Assembly (NCBI RefSeq): GCF_001513975.1
Contig: NZ_KQ947987.1
Location: forward strand, 62,001-126,000
Direction of reading: 5' to 3'
Source of the DNA: Streptomyces curacoi
Lineage (GTDB): Bacteria; Actinomycetota; Actinomycetes; Streptomycetales; Streptomycetaceae
Length of the DNA: 64,000 nucleotides
How positions within the stretch are numbered: position 1 is the stretch's first letter; each line of letters opens with the position of its first letter. Of this stretch, positions 48,239-56,396 are shown piece after piece. The notes beneath the pieces are model-generated. The model ran no database searches. It worked only from the letters and a program-made list of their open reading frames with translations, and was not told where the DNA came from. Position numbers and translations under genes: made by a program.

Positions 48239-48907
48239 TCAGCGGGCGAGGGTGACCTCGATGGGGGCGTTCGGGCACTCGTCGAGGACGCTGGTCAGCG
48301 CGGTCTGCTCGGCATGGTCGATGGCCACGCCCCAGCGGGTCTTCATCGCCACCCAGTCGGTGGCGTAGGTGCAGCGGTAGCCGGCCGCGGGCGGCTGCCA
48401 GGTGGCCGGGTCCTGGTCCGCCTTCGAGCGGTTGGACGCGGCGGAGACGGCAATCAGTGCGCGGGCGTCGCCGAGGTCGTTGGCGTACGTCTCCCGCTCC
48501 TTCGCCGTCCAGGAGGAGGCGCCGGAGTCCCAGGCTCCGGCGAGCGGGACCAGGTGGTCGATGTCGAGGGCGCGGGTGCCGGTGAAGTAGGTGTCGTCGT
48601 ACGGCGAGTACCAGGATCCACCGCTCAACTGGCAGCGGGCGCCCTGCTCGGGAGCGGTGACGGCTTCCTCCAGGAGGACCTCGTTGCGTGTGTTGCGGCC
48701 GTCGCGGTCGGCGTCGATCCAGTGGCGGAACTTGTCGCGGGTGTAGCCGGTGCGGTCCTCGTCCTGGACCGGCAGGGCCGCCAAGGCTTCGCGGACGGGC
48801 ATCACGACGGTCTCGTCGGGGGCGGCGGCATGGGCGGTGGCGGGGGCGAGCAGGAGTGCGAGTGCGGACAGCGCGGCGGCCGCGGTCCGTACGACGGTGG
48901 AACGCAC
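48239..48907 (-). CDS. Secreted HNH-family endonuclease (GmrSD C-terminal/DUF1524-like)
   Basis: A 222-aa precursor with a signal peptide (RSTVVRTAAAALSALALLLA, PATAHAAA) and a nuclease domain whose core is ALDIDHLVPLAGAWDSGASS and ARALIAVSAASNRSKADQDP, the D-H-x-V-P...N pattern of DUF1524/HNH enzymes common in Streptomyces. It may degrade extracellular DNA. GTG 48907 has AAAGGGAG upstream. It lies inside the accessory region between citrate synthase fragments. Confidence 0.85.
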   Translation of the reverse strand: MRSTVVRTAAAALSALALLLAPATAHAAAPDETVVMPVREALAALPVQDEDRTGYTRDKFRHWIDADRDGRNTRNEVLLEEAVTAPEQGARCQLSGGSWYSPYDDTYFTGTRALDIDHLVPLAGAWDSGASSWTAKERETYANDLGDARALIAVSAASNRSKADQDPATWQPPAAGYRCTYATDWVAMKTRWGVAIDHAEQTALTSVLDECPNAPIEVTLAR

Positions 48908-49076
48908 GAGACTCCCTTTCGAAGACCGGTGGAGGGCGCGTGATCTTCGTAGCGAGTCGGGTTTCCGGAGCGCCCGGGATCGGCGGTCGTCTCACTCCCA
49001 GGGGCGGATAGTCACACTGCAATGAGGTGGGCACCGGGTTGTCTCCGGGGCCCACCTGCATGTTGCGACGGTAGTA

Positions 49077-49376
49077 CTACCCTTCGCCGCGGCCTGGCCT
49101 ATCGGTCCGGTCTTCCTGCGGCTCGTGTGACTCCTCGCTCCGTTCGATCAGCATGGACCTGATAGAGACGCGCACGAGGTTCTTGGCATATTCCCACTTG
49201 TGGACCGCCAGGCGGTACACGGCCACGAAGCCTGCGGCTGCTGTCACGATCCATGACCAGTCGGCTTCGGGGAAGACAGCCAGCAGGGCTGCGACCACTG
49301 CCACTGTGCCGCCCACGGTGACCGGCAGCCACAGCAGGGTGGCGAGGCAGGGCAGCGGATGGCGCGCCCTCACCAC
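49077..49376 (-). CDS. Small membrane protein, possibly truncated
   Basis: A 99-aa ORF with two hydrophobic segments (LATLLWLPVTVGGTVAVVAA and WSWIVTAAAGFVAVYRLAV) and a charged C-terminal tail. Its 5' end overlaps, antisense, the start of an element-derived fragment at about 49350, so the gene may have lost its true N-terminus at a recombination junction. Function unknown. Confidence 0.5.
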   Translation of the reverse strand: MVRARHPLPCLATLLWLPVTVGGTVAVVAALLAVFPEADWSWIVTAAAGFVAVYRLAVHKWEYAKNLVRVSIRSMLIERSEESHEPQEDRTDRPGRGEG

Positions 49377-49560
49377 CGACCCACTGCGCGACGAGTTCGC
49401 CTGGTGCGTGCGCTACCACCCCGACCACGGCCGCACCGTCCTGCTCGTGCGCGACGAAGACGCCAGCGAACACCACATCGAATGGCACGGCGGCTCGCTG
49501 CTCTTCCGCTCGGGCGGCTACTGGTGGGACGGCGCCACCTGGTATGGCCCGGCCAGAGAG
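49350..49560 (+). pseudogene. Fragment of a plasmid/ICE-type hypothetical protein
   Basis: The frame encodes WRALTTDPLRDEFAWCVRYH, then PDHGRTVLLVRDEDASEHHI and GGYWWDGATWYGPA. This resembles, from memory, proteins encoded on Streptomyces integrative elements and plasmids. There is no start codon or ribosome site of its own, and the match stops where the 3' end of the PucR-type gene begins. It is a broken remnant, like the relaxase fragment. Confidence 0.5.
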
Positions 49561-49581
49561 TGCCTCCTCCGCGGTGCTCGA

Positions 49582-50733
49582 TCAGCGGAGAAGGCGGGAT
49601 GCTTCTGGTTGCAAGGCGAGGAGGAGCAGGGCGAGTTGGGCTCTGAGGCGGTGGAAGGGGTGGTGGAGGTCGAGCTGAGTGAGGTGCTGGATGCGACGTA
49701 GCCGGTCGGTGAGTGTGTGGCGGTGGATGTAGAGGCTTTTGGCGGTTTCGGTGACGCGGAGATTGTGATCTAAGTAGGCGCGGAGGGTGTGCAGCAGGTC
49801 GGTTTGGTTGTCACTGAGGTAGAGAGGGCCGAGGCAGGAAACGAGGAAGGTCTGCTGTGCTCTTGGGCTGCTTTGTGCCAGGGCCAGGACTGGGGCAAGC
49901 TCGTCGGCGTTGAGTTCACGAAGACGGTAGTAGTCAGCGATACGCGCCGCCAGGGAAGCTCGGTGGATGGCGTCCTCACGATCGGCATCGGTACTGGCTG
50001 TGCCGCAGGGGGGAAAGGTGTCCGGCAGTACCGGGACGTCGCGGCAGAAGGCAGCCAGGGTCGTGTGCTCGGTCGTCACATGGGCATAGGGGTTGGCGGC
50101 TTGCAAGAGCCGGGCTGCCTGGCCGGCCTCCTGGGCACCATCGGCGTGGGCGACCAGGCACCAGCGGGCACCGGCTCGTCCAGACGATGACAGCGAGCCG
50201 GGCAGAGGTGACAGGGGCGTGGCGACGGCTCTTGCATGCGGGATGCCGAGAGGATCGTGTTGGGCGTCACCGGCCAGCTGCGAGCCGTACACGGTGGTGA
50301 TGGCGTGGGCGGCGATGGCGAGCACTTGACGGACCGCTGTGTGCATGGCGGTGGCCAGGAGAGTTTGCTCGCTTTGCGAGGCTTGGCTGGCGGTGCGGGT
50401 GAGGACTGCTTGTTGCAGGGCGGTGGCGCAGGCCTGCTGCAGCAGCACCGCCTCGGCCGCGGTGTGCTCATGGCGTCGGGCGCTGACGAGCCGGCGAAAG
50501 CCGTCGTGCAGCTGGTCTGCTTCTGCGCGGTCCAGAGCTGCGAGCCAGAGCGCGATGTCGTTGACAGGCGGGCGCGGTGAGGAAGGCGCCCCGGGGATGG
50601 CCTGAAGGAAGTGAGCGAGAGCGTGCTCGGCCAGCGAGACGCTCTCGGGCTGCATCTGATGAAGGGCATTGCGCACGGGAGCGGGCAGGTCCCCGGAGGA
50701 GTGGGGGTGACGCGACTGCGGCGGCACGGTCAT
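49582..50733 (-). CDS. PucR-family transcriptional regulator (C-terminal HTH)
   Basis: A 383-aa protein. The C-terminal LLHTLRAYLDHNLRVTETAK, SLYIHRHTLTDRLRRIQHLT is the PucR HTH_30; the central region (about 120-300) is a GGDEF-like/CdaR domain. ATG 50733 is chosen over 50823 because CAGGAG lies seven bases upstream. PucR regulators control local catabolic or metabolite genes in response to ligands. It is divergent from the small HTH/434-aa gene pair and could regulate them. Confidence 0.82.
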   Translation of the reverse strand: MTVPPQSRHPHSSGDLPAPVRNALHQMQPESVSLAEHALAHFLQAIPGAPSSPRPPVNDIALWLAALDRAEADQLHDGFRRLVSARRHEHTAAEAVLLQQACATALQQAVLTRTASQASQSEQTLLATAMHTAVRQVLAIAAHAITTVYGSQLAGDAQHDPLGIPHARAVATPLSPLPGSLSSSGRAGARWCLVAHADGAQEAGQAARLLQAANPYAHVTTEHTTLAAFCRDVPVLPDTFPPCGTASTDADREDAIHRASLAARIADYYRLRELNADELAPVLALAQSSPRAQQTFLVSCLGPLYLSDNQTDLLHTLRAYLDHNLRVTETAKSLYIHRHTLTDRLRRIQHLTQLDLHHPFHRLRAQLALLLLALQPEASRLLR

Positions 50734-51050
50734 GAGTGGCTCCTGACTAGCAGCTGCATTGAGTTCGGCAGGAATATCGAACAGGTTGTTGCATGCCGAA
50801 CTGACAGACGCTGTGCGGTCCATTTCACCCTATGAGTTACGGATCATTCCGTGGAGGCCCAATCGGGGGATCCTTTAAGTATGATGATCTCCCCAGTAGG
50901 TAAGTCCTGGCGTATTCCACGGGCCTATGCCCCATTATTTTCCCGGAACTCCCGCTACTGGCAAAGTTCTCAGGTTCGCCATCGGCGTGAGCCCCTCCCG
51001 CCCCACCCCCCTCCGCGCTTCATCCCTGGTCATACGGCCTCTGCACACCG
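50734..51050. other. 317-bp divergent intergenic region, relatively AT-rich
   Basis: It separates the PucR-type gene from the small HTH ORF. The stretch 50860-50970 (TTTAAGTATGATGATCTCC, CCATTATTTTCCCGG) is AT-richer than the chromosome average and probably carries promoters. No gene is seen. Confidence 0.4.
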
Positions 51051-51263
51051 GTGTCTGATCCATGTCTGCGCCAAGAGAAGGACCGCACCGCTGGCGGTGT
51101 GGACATCTTGGCCAATGAGATGTGGCCACCTGGTCCGGTGTCAGTGCGGCGACTGGCGGACACCCTAGGAATATCAGTCGACTTCCTGTCCGCAGCAGTT
51201 CGTGAAAGTTGCTCGCGGCGCAGGATTCACGGGCTCATTCTCGGTGATTGGAGTGCCGCATGA
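51051..51263 (+). CDS. Small HTH-like protein, coupled to the next gene
   Basis: A 70-aa ORF with a probable helix-turn-helix near its middle (VSVRRLADTLGISVDFLSAA). Its TGA overlaps the ATG of the 434-aa gene (ATGA), which argues that it is translated. The GTG start lacks a good ribosome site; a GTG near 51098 is an alternative. No homologue recognised. Confidence 0.45.
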   Translation: MSDPCLRQEKDRTAGGVDILANEMWPPGPVSVRRLADTLGISVDFLSAAVRESCSRRRIHGLILGDWSAA

Positions 51264-52564
51264 CATCCCCCGCGAATCAGCAGGGAAAACAGAGCAATAA
51301 GATCGGCCCGGGCGGGTGGGAGCTCTTGACCCTGGGCTACGCGAATCGCTTCCCGACATGGGATTCGGAGTTCCGGTACGACGGGCGACTTCGCGTTCCA
51401 ATGGGCGCGAAGATCAAGGAGATCAAATACGCCGACGGCGGTGACGGTAATGCCGACAGGCGCGCCGGCGAGGTGCGGCGCGGCCAGATGGGGACCGGGG
51501 AGGAGTACGAGATCATCGACCGTGCCTTCCTCGACGACGCCGATCTCCTCACCTTCACTCTGCGCGGTGATGCAAACGGCAACGCGGACAGGCCCGGCAT
51601 CTGGAAGATGCGCGTCGACGTACGACTCGACGACGGCTCGGTACTCACCGCCGAACCGGAAGTAGAGGTGATGCGGAGCGAGGGGTCGGACGCCACCAGG
51701 CCGTTCGTCCGCCTGCCGTATGACAACCACTGGGGCGGCAATCCCAACAGCCAGGCCGGGTTCGGCTACGTCGCGGACGACGGGATCATTCCCGGGGACA
51801 AGCTCATCATCGATCTGGTCGACCCGCTGGTGAGCAACGACACTCCCGGGTCCGTCTTCTACCAGCTCGTGCACGAGGACGGCACCCCTTCGGCCTACAC
51901 CCCCGAACCCGAGCAGTTGCACGTCACCAGCCACAAGAGCAGCAGCACGGCCCACAGGACGACGCTGCCTCCTCTCAATCTGAGGCAGAAGGGCGACAAG
52001 CCGGGGTACTACCGCTTCCTGGTCTGGCCGCAGTCTGTGAATCCCAAGTACAGCGCGGACCCCAGCGACCCCGAGGCGGCGTCCCAGATCGGTAGCGTCT
52101 ACTACCGCTACTCGGCATGTGGCGGTGCCCCCGCTTCCACCTTCACGGTGTCACCGGGCGGGCCGCCGGATGTGACGCTGACTCCCGGCGGCGGGGTCGG
52201 GTACCCGGGCGTGCGCCTCCAGGCGACGGCGGGTGAGACATTCCCGGAGCAGACCGTCCGTGTCAGCCTGCCCAGGGACAAAAAGCTCAAGTTCGTCGCG
52301 GAGAGGGGCTCCACATACCTGCTGACCGTCCAAAACTCTCAGGGGACGGTGCAGCACTATCCGGGCAGCCTGTCCGCAGACGGCCAGACCCTCACCTTCC
52401 AACGCGTCGGCCTCCTGCTGACCGGAGCAGGTATGGAAGCCAGCATGTGGGTGGCGGTGCAAGCCACCGGCTCCGCGCCGCAGGGGACCACGCGGTTGAC
52501 CTTCCAGGTCGGCGGCCAGACCTCGCCGTCCTCCGCCATCCACGTCGTCCCCGCCGGGGCTTAA
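51260..52564 (+). CDS. Unknown 434-aa protein, beta-rich
   Basis: I do not recognise this protein. It lacks a signal peptide and membrane segments. The sequence has alternating beta-strand-like stretches and Gly/Asp/Pro turns, for example FRYDGRLRVPMGAKIKEIKY, DLLTFTLRGDANGNADRPGI, WKMRVDVRLDDGSVLTAEPE and, near the end, TRLTFQVGGQTSPSSAIHVV, suggesting several Ig-like or beta-sandwich domains. A GGxG-rich linker separates the last domain (about residue 290). ATG 51260 overlaps the preceding stop. It shares an island with a glycosyltransferase and a methyltransferase. Confidence 0.65.
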   Translation: MTSPANQQGKQSNKIGPGGWELLTLGYANRFPTWDSEFRYDGRLRVPMGAKIKEIKYADGGDGNADRRAGEVRRGQMGTGEEYEIIDRAFLDDADLLTFTLRGDANGNADRPGIWKMRVDVRLDDGSVLTAEPEVEVMRSEGSDATRPFVRLPYDNHWGGNPNSQAGFGYVADDGIIPGDKLIIDLVDPLVSNDTPGSVFYQLVHEDGTPSAYTPEPEQLHVTSHKSSSTAHRTTLPPLNLRQKGDKPGYYRFLVWPQSVNPKYSADPSDPEAASQIGSVYYRYSACGGAPASTFTVSPGGPPDVTLTPGGGVGYPGVRLQATAGETFPEQTVRVSLPRDKKLKFVAERGSTYLLTVQNSQGTVQHYPGSLSADGQTLTFQRVGLLLTGAGMEASMWVAVQATGSAPQGTTRLTFQVGGQTSPSSAIHVVPAGA

Positions 52565-52725
52565 GAGACGGACAGAGTGGCTGCGGCCTTCTGACCGCAC
52601 TGCCCTGTGACGCCACAAGCCGAGCACACGAGCGGCGCCGTTGTGCGGCATCCGGCCGCACGGCGGCGCCGCTTGAGCTCCTCGCACTTCTCGCAAGGTT
52701 CCCGCCCGATTGGAGACCCGCCTCG

Positions 52726-53799
52726 GTGAAGACAAAGCCGTTCCGAACCGCCCTGGCCACGCTGTCCGGCCCGCGGAGTCTGTCCATCATGGCCAGGGTG
52801 TACGGATACCCCCCCACCCACAACGCAGGGTCGGAATGGATGCTTCATTCCATGCTCCGTCCGCTGGTTACCCGCGGTCACCGCGTAACGGTCTGGCTCT
52901 CGCACCCCGGCAACATGAGGGAGAGTTACGACATCGACGGGGTGCGCGTCATCCCTTACCAAGAAGGCAGCAACTTTGCCTACGAGGCCCTGGCATCAGA
53001 CGTCCTCCTGTCGCAGTTCGAGAACGTTCCCCTAGTTTCCGGTCTCGCCCGACCTCGCGGGATTCCCGTCGTCGTAATCTGTCACGACAACTTCAACCAG
53101 AGTTTCCGTGACGCAGCTGGCGCCGATCTCGTCGTCTACAACAGTGAATGGGTCAAACGCGACAGTGAAATCTTTTATGCGCACTATCCCACGGAGTGGC
53201 TTCCCAGGAACTCGATCGTCGTCCGCCCGCCAGTAATCGCTGTGGAGTACCGTACCCAACCGGGTCAGTGCGCGACTCTGGTCAACCTGAACCCGGATAA
53301 AGGCGGCGACATCTTCTGGCAGATCGCCGCATGGTCACCGGAGTGGCGCTTCCTTGGAGTCCGCGGAGCCTATGGAACTCAGCTAACACCGCCGACACCG
53401 CTGCCCAACTGCGAGGTCATCGACGGAGTGGACGGGAAAAACATGCGCACGCACGTGTACGCCCGCTCACGCGTGATGCTAATGCCCAGCATCTACGAAT
53501 CGTGGGGCCGCGTAGCGGTCGAGGCATGCGCCTCCGGCATCCCTGTTATTGCCCACCCCACCCCGGGGCTGGTCGAATCGCTCGGCTCGGCCGGGATTTT
53601 TGCCTATCGCGACGACCTCAATGCCTGGACTCACGCCCTGCAGTCCCTGCGCGATCCGGATGCCTGGAAAGAGGCGTCTCGTCGCGCCAAAGCCCGCTCT
53701 GACGAATTGAGCGCGACGGCCGACCTGGACATCTGGTGCGACGCCATCGAGTCCCTGAGCTACGGAAAACGAAGAACTGCCGTTCGCTCGGTAATTTGA
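52726..53799 (+). CDS. GT4-type glycosyltransferase
   Basis: A 357-aa GT-B fold enzyme. The N-terminal domain has ARVYGYPPTHNAGSEWMLHS (a glycine-rich acceptor loop) and VTVWLSHPG. The C-terminal nucleotide-sugar domain has LVNLNPDKGGDIFWQIAAWS, VMLMPSIYESWGRVAVEACA and SGIPVIAHPTPGLVESLG, including the EX7E motif. It would transfer a sugar from an NDP donor; the acceptor is unknown. GTG 52726 has GGAG at 52712-52715. Base composition looks less GC-rich than flanking core genes. Confidence 0.85.
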   Translation: MKTKPFRTALATLSGPRSLSIMARVYGYPPTHNAGSEWMLHSMLRPLVTRGHRVTVWLSHPGNMRESYDIDGVRVIPYQEGSNFAYEALASDVLLSQFENVPLVSGLARPRGIPVVVICHDNFNQSFRDAAGADLVVYNSEWVKRDSEIFYAHYPTEWLPRNSIVVRPPVIAVEYRTQPGQCATLVNLNPDKGGDIFWQIAAWSPEWRFLGVRGAYGTQLTPPTPLPNCEVIDGVDGKNMRTHVYARSRVMLMPSIYESWGRVAVEACASGIPVIAHPTPGLVESLGSAGIFAYRDDLNAWTHALQSLRDPDAWKEASRRAKARSDELSATADLDIWCDAIESLSYGKRRTAVRSVI

Positions 53800-53959
53800 A
53801 CAGAGCAGACCTTCACTGCGCGATATCCGTTGCGGATGTCACACAACGGTAGCCTGCCGCAGGCAGGCCGCCTGATGCGCTGTAAACCCACAATTGGCCC
53901 CGGTCGGCCCGAGGCCCCCCCGCACAGAACCTGACCACCAAAACCAAGGAGACTCGGCA

Positions 53960-54529
53960 GTGCCAATCCCAGTGATGAGTGACATCCTGAACGTAGAGCT
54001 GGCTCGCATGCGCGACGCCTGCCAGCGTAGTGCTCTCGACCTACTGGAAACCGGGTGCATCCGGAACACTGCCCCTGGACACCGCCTCGCTGACGGTTGG
54101 TCAACCCTGATCTTCGCAGAGCACGTCAAAGCGCACAGCGGAAGCACCACCTCAGTTGACCTGGACACCGCGCAAGCCAAAGCCGTGCTGGCTTCCGAGT
54201 GCCTAGCCGCTCAGGTGCAGTTTATCGAGGGCCACTCCGTTGAGATACTCGGCGCGCTACGGGAACAGGGGAAGACGTACGACATCGTCCTGCTTGACTC
54301 CGCGAACGACCCGGAACTCACCTTCAAGGAGTACCAGATCGCCGCCGACATGGTACGCAGACCTAACCTAGTAGTGGTTGACGACGTCAAATACTACTCG
54401 GATTCACACGGTGTCAAAGGAGACGTACTTCTCCCGTACCTTCAGTCAAAGGGAATCGAATTCCGAGTGAGGCGCAGATGGGGAGGTTCCGGCTGGATCG
54501 ACGTTATTCTTTTCGAGTCTCCTACATGA
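53960..54529 (+). CDS. Class I SAM-dependent methyltransferase-like protein
   Basis: A 189-aa protein with a methyltransferase-24-like core: LLETGCIRNTAPG (glycine-rich region, imperfect), TTSVDLDTAQAKAVLASECL (acidic loop after strand 2), QFIEGHSVEILGAL and YDIVLLDSANDPELTFKEYQ, VVVDDVKYY. It may methylate a product of the neighbouring glycosyltransferase. GTG 53960 has AAGGAG eight bases upstream. The gene ends 23 bp before the 3' citrate synthase fragment, so it marks the right edge of the inserted DNA. Confidence 0.75.
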   Translation: MPIPVMSDILNVELARMRDACQRSALDLLETGCIRNTAPGHRLADGWSTLIFAEHVKAHSGSTTSVDLDTAQAKAVLASECLAAQVQFIEGHSVEILGALREQGKTYDIVLLDSANDPELTFKEYQIAADMVRRPNLVVVDDVKYYSDSHGVKGDVLLPYLQSKGIEFRVRRRWGGSGWIDVILFESPT

Positions 54530-54551
54530 GAGAGGCGACTCTCGTCACCAA

Positions 54552-54964
54552 GTGGTAAACTCGTCGCGGATCCGCGAACGCGTCCTCGCCGGCGACCGCA
54601 TCATGGGCTTCGGTCACCCCGTCTACCGCACCGAGGACCCCCGCTCCCGGATGCTCCGCGAGATCGCCCAGGACTTCGGCGGCCCACGGGTCGAGTTCGC
54701 AGTGGAGGTCGAACGCCGTGTGGAGGCGATCCTCGCCGAGCTGAAGCCCGGCCGCGAACTGCACACGAACGTCGAGTTCTACGCGGGCGTGGTCATGGAG
54801 CTGTGTGGTCTGCCGCGCGAGATGTTCACGCCGACGTTCGCCGCGGCGCGGGTCGTGGGCTGGAGCGCCAACATCCTGGAACAGGCGGGGACTCGAAGAT
54901 CATCAGGCCGGCGGCGCGGTATGTGGGGCCGGGAGCGCCGGTGCGGGTGCCGCAGGCGGCCTGA
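54552..54964 (+). pseudogene. Citrate synthase 3' remnant, frameshifted
   Basis: The frame encodes RIRERVLAGDRIMGFGHPVY, RTEDPRSRMLREIAQDFGGP and, later, ELHTNVEFYAGVVMELCGLP, the C-terminal ~120 residues of a citrate synthase. A one-base shift between about 54884 and 54890 moves the final segment (DSKIIRPAARYVGPGAPVRV) to another frame that ends at TGA 54962. With the 5' remnants at 47282 and 47739 this was one gene; about 160 middle residues are missing. It is not expressed as an enzyme. Confidence 0.9.
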
Positions 54965-55139
54965 GAGACGCGTGTGGCCTGGTGCCGTTCTGGCGCCAGG
55001 CCTCATCGGTGGGGACCGAGCAGTGACGGGGTGCCGGCTGCTCGCCGGATCGCCGGCCGACTCGCTCAACGGTTGTGCGCGGCCGGGGGAGGGTGGTGAC
55101 GGTACGGGTCTGGGGTGGACGCGTGCTCGTGCGGAGGTC

Positions 55140-55376
55140 TCAGGCGTCGGGGATGTCGGCCTTGGCGCGGATGAGCGTCTCCCGGCTGACGACGACGATG
55201 CGCTCGTAGTCGGCGCGGGCGGCATCGGCGGGCAGTTCCGACTCAAGCGCCTCGGTGGCCTCGGTGCCGATGACGGCGAAGTTGCCGTCGCTGAGTTCGA
55301 ACACGTCCGGGCAGGTGGCTCCCGAACTACTGCCCCGGGCGCTGGGAGGCACACCGATGCGGCGCACGATCTTCAA
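55140..55376 (-). CDS. Small Streptomyces-type hypothetical protein
   Basis: A 78-aa protein: MKIVRRIGVPPSARGSSSGA, then TCPDVFELSDGNFAVIGTEA and VVSRETLIRAKADIPDA. I recall similar short proteins beside XRE/DUF397-type regulatory sets in Streptomyces; none is adjacent here. TTG start with AAGGACC upstream. Function unknown. Confidence 0.65.
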   Translation of the reverse strand: MKIVRRIGVPPSARGSSSGATCPDVFELSDGNFAVIGTEATEALESELPADAARADYERIVVVSRETLIRAKADIPDA

Positions 55377-55527
55377 AGGTACCGGTCCTTAGGAACAAAG
55401 AGCTGGGCATACTGGTGGGAGGCACGTTACTGGTGTTTCTCGGTCCCCCGGGGCTTGACGCCGAAAAGTCACCCACTCGCGCCCTCACTGTTCTGTCCGT
55501 TGACCGCCTCGGGCTCGCGCGCGCCGG

Positions 55528-56076
55528 TCAGTCGGTCGGCGGCTCGCCGACGACCCACCATTCGTCCGTGTCCGATTCGTCGAGGTCCCGGACGAGCCCG
55601 TCCACCATGTGCCCCAGCTGGGCCTCCACGGACGACTCGTCCAGGCTGGCCCGCATGTGCCGCGACGCCTCCCAGTACTCACGGAAGACCGGACTCTGGA
55701 AGAACTCCCGCAGACGTGTGTACAGCTCCTCCCGGTCCAGAAGTTCCGCCTGGTAGAGGTGGTAGAGGTGGACGTACCAGGCGTTGGCGTAGAAGAACTG
55801 GCGACGCCGCTCCGCCGGGATGCCCTGGTCGTAGGTGTCGATCACCGCGGCGAGGGAGGGATCGTCGATCGCCCTCGCCAGCAACTCCCAGTGCATGCGT
55901 TGCTGATGGGCCAGAGCCGTTCGCCGGATCGCCAGTTCCTCCAGCTCCAGCCGCCTCTCGTGCAGACGTGCCTTCTCCGACCGCCATTGATGCGCTGCCA
56001 GCGTCACGGTGGTGGCAGTCAGGAAAGTGAGCGTGGCGGAACCCAGCCTCCGTGCAAGGCGCTTCTGTGTGGCCAT
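55528..56076 (-). CDS. DUF6082-like membrane-anchored protein
   Basis: A 182-aa protein with a single N-terminal hydrophobic segment (RLGSATLTFLTATTVTLAA) followed by a helical cytoplasmic or external domain rich in aromatic and charged residues (RRRQFFYANAWYVHLYHLYQ, LREFFQSPVFREYWEASRHM). This pattern fits the DUF6082 family of streptomycetes. ATG 56076 is chosen over the longer frame to 56241, whose extra residues are low-complexity. Function unknown. Confidence 0.7.
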   Translation of the reverse strand: MATQKRLARRLGSATLTFLTATTVTLAAHQWRSEKARLHERRLELEELAIRRTALAHQQRMHWELLARAIDDPSLAAVIDTYDQGIPAERRRQFFYANAWYVHLYHLYQAELLDREELYTRLREFFQSPVFREYWEASRHMRASLDESSVEAQLGHMVDGLVRDLDESDTDEWWVVGEPPTD

Positions 56077-56396
56077 GTCAACCCCCGAATCAGGCGGCCG
56101 TCCGCCGGTCGTCGGGGTGCGGGTCGACGGGAGGGGACCGGCGAGCGGTGGGCGGCGCTTGCCGTCTCCCAGAGTGCCGAGCGGCTCTGATCGGCGGGGA
56201 GGCGGAGAGGAGGCGCACGGAGGGAAGCGAGGGTCGCACACTCCGGCGCCTTGCCCAACGTCTGCCCGGCAAGCGCTGCTAACAATCGTTCACTTCGCGG
56301 GGTTTCTTCCGGCTCGTATCCTGGGTCGGCATTCAACCCTCGTACGTGCGCCGAGCCGCGAGCCGGTGCACCCGTCGGCGTGAGAAAGGTCGCACG
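56077..56396. other. 320-bp divergent intergenic region
   Basis: It separates the DUF6082-like and CobW-type genes. TATCCT at 56317-56322 is a possible -10 for the latter. No Zur-type palindrome or gene is seen. Confidence 0.35.
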
